DNA of 64,000 nt from Buddleja alternifolia (Eukaryota; Streptophyta; Magnoliopsida; Lamiales; Scrophulariaceae): contig CM033400.1 of the NCBI GenBank assembly GCA_019426215.1, forward strand, positions 20,878,568 through 20,942,567, read 5' to 3'. How positions within the stretch are numbered: the stretch's first letter is position 1; the number at the start of each line of letters is the position of its first letter. Made by a program: the position numbers and the translations under genes. Shown in pieces: positions 58,537 to 64,000 of this stretch. The notes beneath the pieces were generated by a model. It worked only from the letters and a program-made list of their open reading frames with translations. It made no database searches and was not told the DNA's origin.

Positions 58537-61500
58537 AAAAACATATTTTATTGCATCACTCTCACCTCTTACATTTTTTTATTCACATAAATTATATGTA
58601 TATGATGTTTGGAATTAAGGCTTATTCTTTAAGTATTAAACTATCTCATTGATATCTGCATATTCAACATATATTATATAGTAACCATTCAAATAAACAA
58701 TTACATATATGCATATGAAATATTTGCTCCATTTGTTGTTCGAATGAGATGGATTTGCTAACTTTACGTTTTTTAAGGTCCTGAATCCAAACCAAGGGAT
58801 ACTTAGATCTATAAGGTCATTGGTTGAAGATCAACATCTGTATGGCTATATCATAGTATACCATGATGCTTAATGACTTTAAGACTCACTTGTCCAATTA
58901 AGGTTGGTTGGACCAGTGGCATCTTCAGAACGTAGAAAGGCCAGTCCAACCAGGATTATTAGTTAACTGATCAAAATACAAGACCTAGCAAGAGTTCTGG
59001 TTCATCAGGTTCCAGTAAGAACCGTTTGGCCACCTAGAATTTAATACCTATGACTGTGATAGTTTATGCCAGTGAAGATATTCTATAAACCTATATGCAT
59101 TTATAAAAGAATGCCAATTAATGTGTCAGCATAAATAAATAGGACAGAGCTTTTCACCTCATTACTCTGAGCTCCTCTGATTCTGCTTCAGTAAGTCCAT
59201 AAGTGCATCCAGTAAAAGACAACATGTCTTTCTCATATCTGAGGTGAAGGGCAATGTATCTCTCTGCACGTGATTTCAGCCGCTTCACTAGCTTCTGTGG
59301 TGTCACCGTCATTTATGCTCAGAACCTAATATAAAATGAATCCCCAAAGGAGATCTCTTAAATGCATCAACAAAAATAAAATTTTATTTTCATAAATAAT
59401 TTTACTTTTATCTGTGTTAGGTATCTATATGCCTTTAAGGCCCCAAGAAATCTTGATAATCTTCACATTACTAAAGTGCATTCATGTCAATGTTTTCATT
59501 CAAAAATGGGATGTAATTCTGGTGTTATACTAACTGTGTACCTTTCCCAGACTCTCAATAGAAGGAGAGAAGTGGAGGGCATGATACAGAGCACGACACC
59601 TTAATCTCTGTATATCAAGAGGTAGATCATTGTTTGCAAGTCTAGAATCTGATTTTGCAACATGGATTACCTGGAAAATGAATCAATAGATCAACCAACT
59701 TTATCCAATTATGCTTTCGCATTAAACCCCAGTAGATTTCTTAACTAAAAAGGAATGAGAGTTGTTATAATATTTGAGTTCTTTATATTATATTTTGACA
59801 ATAATAGATAGAGTACATACATTGTAACTATCGAAGTAATCCTGAACCCTTACATGCTCATTTGTAATCACTGCATTCAATTTTGATGTTTGGAAGAATT
59901 TTGTTGGTAGCACCAAGATTAGCATTCTTTATCTCCCTGGGATGGGTGTCCTTAATAAACTAATGAAGTAACATTACAACTCGAAGCCACAGTTGATTGT
60001 GGGTTGTGATTGAAATTTTGGCTTAGAGCATTTTGATTATACACTCTATTATGGCGTATTTAGCTATACAGTAAGCCGGTAATTTGTCTAATTTAATAAC
60101 TAACAGAATTAGATAAGCCAAGGAAGTGCATTACCGCAGTAATAGGGTTTTTATTTATGGGCTCCATAAAACTTGATGCAAATTTAGTTCTAATTGTCAT
60201 ACTTTGCCTCATATAATCAATTTTGTAGTATTAGACTTGTTTCAGCGGGTTCAGAGATTTGATTCATGAAGTACACGGATATCTAAGGTTTCAGACAAAG
60301 ACAGGTAATAGTTCTTGGAATTCTCAGCTTTATTTACTTTGCAAAGGATTTGGTTTCCTCGCAGTGAATTTCTTAGTTAATCAAAAATGTTGATGTTTTT
60401 TTCTTTGTTTTTTTGATCACAAAGTGTATATCTCAATCAAGAATCTGCCCACTTAACACGCATAAGGTTTCTTGTCTCAGAGCAGTGATGCTAGGCTTCT
60501 ATATGGAGGATAGTTCAAAGTTGCAGAACGTGTTTTTTCTTTTTTAACTTCATTATGGGGAGACATTAGAAACTTGGTGAAATGGAAAACTGATCAGTTT
60601 TGTTGTGACTAGCAACTGGTTGTGTTCCAATGCACCTTTCGTATTCCTCCAACGAATTAACTTTATTAAGTAATGATATTAGTTGAGGATACAAAAGTAT
60701 TTTGAAGGAAATTAAATTATTAGGTATCCAAGTGTCCAACTAAAGACTAATTCTTCATTATTATTTTGTCTAAGAGAGTGGGCATACATGCCTTTTCACA
60801 ATGGAAACAAATACACAAGTGATTCACACTTTTTTAGTGAGTTAAGCATATGCACATTTGGAGATCAGACAGCAAAAGTGAATGAAAGTAGCTTGCCTGA
60901 TATTCCTTCCATAGTTGTGTCATTTCCTCATAATAGCTCACACCAGACCATGATGTAAAGTGCTTCCTGGCTCGAGGCAGAGATTCTATTTCTTTAGGAA
61001 GCTCTTTTACGATCCTCACATCTTGTTGTAAATATGTGATGAAATGAAGTTCATCAAATACATCAGAGAATGTACTGCACATAACCCATCATCAGAAAGG
61101 TGGAAGACACACCCGTACTCAAACAATGATGTTTAAAAAGAGAATCTTAACAACAAAAAGCAAGAAGTTCCAATCTGTGGTGACAACAGATACTCATGAC
61201 ATTTGTTGATCATATATGTTGCATATATATATAACAAAAATGAACATAAAGGGGTGAGGCATGCAGCAGAAATATTGAAGAAAACCCATTTACCTAGAAT
61301 CTTGCCAGAATGAACGCTTGTCCAGTTGAGGAATAACTAATGTTGCATTCATTATACGTGCCACAGCCACCATATCAGCTATCTAAAAGTAATATAATGT
61401 TAGTAGAACTTAATGAATGATGGAAGCAAGTTTCTTATTTTGGTGTGTGCATAAGAATAAAATTGAAATTCCTTGCATAAGTATTGATGAGTAAGGTAAT

Positions 61501-63763
61501 ATTTTATAATTTTAACGATCAAAAGAAACAAAGTTTTAATAGTTAGTGCATGCATCAAATTGTCAGCCCAAATAACATTTTCTGGTAGAGAAAATGTCCG
61601 CATGTCCGGTCAGAAGAATATAATTAAAATTCCAAAAATTTGGTTTTTTCTTTTTCTTGGTTCCAATTCACAAGTATTATTCATAAATGTCAAATGCACT
61701 TCTCTAAATTCTACCATTCCCAGTAAGCAGGGATAGGGACAGAGCCAAGAATTTGGACTTGGAGGGGCGAGATTGAATTTGTCTTAAAATATTCTACGCC
61801 TTATTTTTTTCATTGCATCATTTATTTTTCATTTTATTGCAGGGTGTTTTGATACACATATAATACATATTAATGATTTACTTTAATTTAAAAACAAATT
61901 GAAGTAATCTAACTTTTCAGAAGAAGAATGAAAGTAAATTATGCTACGTGAATTCATAACTATCTACCTATTTTACTTCATTAGAAAATAGTTAATCAAT
62001 GAAAATGCTGAGAATTTTACTCACTGCAATTGAGCTCAAAAAATGAAGAATTAAGGAATATATTAATTATATCAATATCTTCCTCGAGAAAATGATAATG
62101 ATGATTGCAAGTTTCACAAGTTCTCAAGATGAAGAATAAAGCAATATATCTCTAACATTTTATTTAGGAAGAAGTTTTCTCCCTTTAATAAGAAGAAAGG
62201 GGAGACCAATCTAGATTTTCAGAGGAGAAAATTGATTAAAGTGGGTGTAGGAAAGAAAATAGTCACAACTGAAAAAAAGATGGGTAAATGATATTTTTAG
62301 TCCCGGGGGGTACCAAAACTTTATAGGGGCAAAAGTGAAACTTATTTAAAAATGAGCGGGCAACCCCCCCGCCTCTCCAGTAATCTACCTGAAGTGCAGT
62401 TATATTTACTATGCTGAACAGGAGAATCCGCATGTGGCAGCCCATATAGAAGTATCAACCTAAATTGTATATTGATGCCACTTTCTCCATTTGTCTTATT
62501 GTCTATCTTTGGGGCTGATGGGTGTATTTGTAAGTTTCTGGTCCAAACACCAAACAGAGTTCCATGTGCACCAGTACTATGGGATTAACTATGGGGAAAT
62601 CCCAGTGAAAAAACTCAATTTTAAAGCATTCATCTGATAAAAGCCCTAGCATTTTGCAAGTGATGCTTATAAAAGGCAATACGCCTACAAACAACAGAAC
62701 ATAGAATGAATAAGTACTTACGCCAGTGCGCATCTGATTCAATCCTCCATTACTCCGGACAGTTATATAGCGATCCCAGACTGCAGTAGCTGAATATATA
62801 AAATATAGTACAATCTTTTGTGAGTAACAGACAACGAGTGCGAGATCAAGGGGTAAGGGACAGCTGAACGCTCACTTCACACTAAAGTAATAAGTTGCAG
62901 CACTTACATTTAGCATGACCAGGCGACCAGAACTTGCAAGTACAGACGATAATAAGGATCTTTGCAGATCAATTAACTATATGTATGCCCACAACACAAA
63001 AATTTTCTTGCTTAGAATGAAAAGGTAAATACTAGCACAAAAAGGTTGGTCAAGATAAATAAGTACCTCCATATTTACTGGTAGGCTTGACACATGGACG
63101 TAAACCATGACTAGAAGGAGCTCGCCAAAGTTGATCATCTAGCAACTACAAAACAAAACAGAAATCCCTCATCACATTACAACTTTCAAAGCATTCTTGC
63201 AACTTATGAGAATTTGCAATCACAATAAGAGTTTCTGTCTATCACATATAAGAAACAGCTTTCCCCTGCAGCAATTTGACAAACGACTAAATTTATCGAC
63301 TTCTGCTCGTTGTAGATTCCTAAACACTACCTTATCACATAACTTCTGCCAGGAAATCCAGCTCTAAAATCTACACATCGTCAATAACTCATTTGAATAT
63401 TCCAATGTAGATCACTTCAAACAATATCTTAACAATGTAACCAACCCTAAACACTGTAATTAAAGTTTAAAACAATTATTATCAAGAAAAAAGTAAGCCC
63501 TAAATCCTATGAAAAAGCAATCAAAAATTGTTATAAGAAGCATCAAATACCTTATCAGATTTGTGGTCCTCTACTCTGAGCAGAGGCATCTTGCGTTCAT
63601 CTTGGACGATATCGTTGCTATATAGCATGAAAATGAAGATTGAGAGAGCAAAGACAAGGGTCACGTACAAAGTAACGGATAAAAAGAAAGATTTTCTAAT
63701 TCTAGATGTGGATGGGTGGTTCCTGGAATGATTATAGCCGCCTCCGCCTCTGTGATTAGCCAT
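54476..63763 (-). CDS. O-fucosyltransferase family protein (DUF246/O-FucT), 11 exons
   Basis: Exons: 63551-63763, 63067-63145, 62722-62789, 61294-61382, 60897-61074, 59542-59670, 59158-59294, 57585-57798, 57305-57489, 55181-55273, 54476-54596. The joined CDS is 1506 bp (501 aa) with no stop or frame conflict. The start MANHRGGGG at 63763 is preferred over an upstream in-frame Met because it gives a short basic tail before the signal anchor (residues about 25-48), a Golgi type-II layout. Family motifs are GGLNQMRTG (112-120), [33 protein letters not shown] (R271 in the HLR motif), [11 protein letters not shown] and [19 protein letters not shown]. Relatives include plant protein O-fucosyltransferases and the RG-I rhamnosyltransferases (GT106), so the acceptor is not known. 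Nine introns are GT-AG; intron 5 (59671-60896) uses a GC donor. Intron 3 contains a hAT relic. Confidence 0.95.
58456..58534. repeat. Twin (GA)n microsatellites in intron 7 of the O-FucT gene
   Basis: Two GA runs of about 26-28 bases (58458-58485 and 58506-58535) are each preceded by ACATGT(T/C)AGAGAG. The whole unit appears to be duplicated. Confidence 0.85.
61727..62390. mobile_element. Decayed hAT MITE in intron 3 of the O-FucT gene
   Basis: The left end near 61728-61770 (CAGGGATAGGGACAGAGCC then TTGGACTTGGAGGGGCGAG) and the right part (GGGCAACCCCCCCGCCTCTCC, about 62358-62378) resemble the two ends of hAT MITEs such as 52860-53545. The right terminal bases are missing and no target duplication is visible. 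The interior is AT-rich and non-coding. Confidence 0.5.
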
Positions 63764-64000
63764 TATTCCCACACACAGATCCTGCTTTGTTAGTGTTCTA
63801 TTGCATCTTCTGCTGTTCCGACTGTCCGTGTTAGATTTTGAGGAGAGTTGAACTAAGGCCGGTGGGGTGAACCGAAGCAGGGTGGGTGATTTAAGATGCA
63901 CCGGATCCAATCGAGGCGGTGCCTCAAATACCGAAAAATGTATCAACTGTATCAACGGTGTTGGCTAAATTGGCTCTAACAAACTCGATTCACTTTAAAA
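63764..64000 (-). promoter_or_regulatory. 5' UTR / promoter side of the O-FucT gene
   Basis: The frame stays open upstream of the chosen Met to 63955, but this part shows no family similarity and has the composition of a leader. No TATA box was identified before the window ends. Confidence 0.45.

Noticed and set aside
58452..58652. ORF starting with Arg-Glu repeats
   Set aside because: It translates the GA microsatellites in an intron.
1..64000. CRISPR array, rRNA genes, bacterial operons or organellar DNA
   Set aside because: No regularly spaced direct repeats with unique spacers, no rRNA-like sequence, and the genes are spliced plant genes.

Overview
This is nuclear DNA of a flowering plant, most likely a eudicot. 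The evidence is intron-containing plant genes (a pectin methylesterase and a DUF246-type O-fucosyltransferase), very high AT content, and dense plant-type retrotransposons and DNA transposons. Nothing prokaryotic, organellar or CRISPR-like is present. No species can be named from the sequence alone.

Two host genes look intact, both on the minus strand. One is a two-exon type-I pectin methylesterase with a PMEI pro-region (16386-19267, 588 aa), closest by eye to the Arabidopsis PME51 group. The other is an 11-exon O-fucosyltransferase-family gene (54476-63763, 501 aa), whose fifth intron appears to use a GC-AG donor. Both proteins would act in the secretory pathway, one on cell-wall pectin and one as a Golgi glycosyltransferase. 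They are separated by about 35 kb of nested transposons.

Layout. 23-10435 is a decayed SIRE-like copia element with long LTRs, split in its RNase H by a solo LTR (6223-8138, TSD GTATA). 10436-14357 holds LTR-like, GC-rich, minisatellite-bearing non-coding retroelement sequence that ends in a gypsy-type LTR. 14358-16385 is AT-rich and includes another LTR-like relic. After the pectinesterase, 20160-21345 and 26640-28010 look like the two halves of an old copia relic, split by a young copia (21351-26530) with identical LTRs, TSD ATGTG and a broken pol.

28060-39678 is a four-layer nest. A long inverted repeat is interrupted by a hAT-like element (31359-39191, TSD GTTATGAG). The hAT is interrupted by a gag-only gypsy element (31836-38871, TSD ATGAT) that carries an antisense plant-mobile-domain gene. 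The gag of that element is interrupted by a second solo LTR (35308-37051).

40131-46737 is a complete Mutator-like element (TSD TTCTAAAAT). It has a decayed mudrA-type transposase and, facing it, an intact small GRF-type zinc-finger membrane-protein ORF. 47431-52726 is a decayed chromovirus (TSD TACTT). 52860-54421 holds two MITEs, the first containing a tRNA-like segment with A and B boxes.

The most interesting candidates for little-described biology are the convergent transposase plus GRF/TM gene pair in the Mutator-like element, the gag-only retrotransposon carrying an antisense plant-mobile-domain gene, and the long inverted repeat as a possible source of double-stranded RNA.
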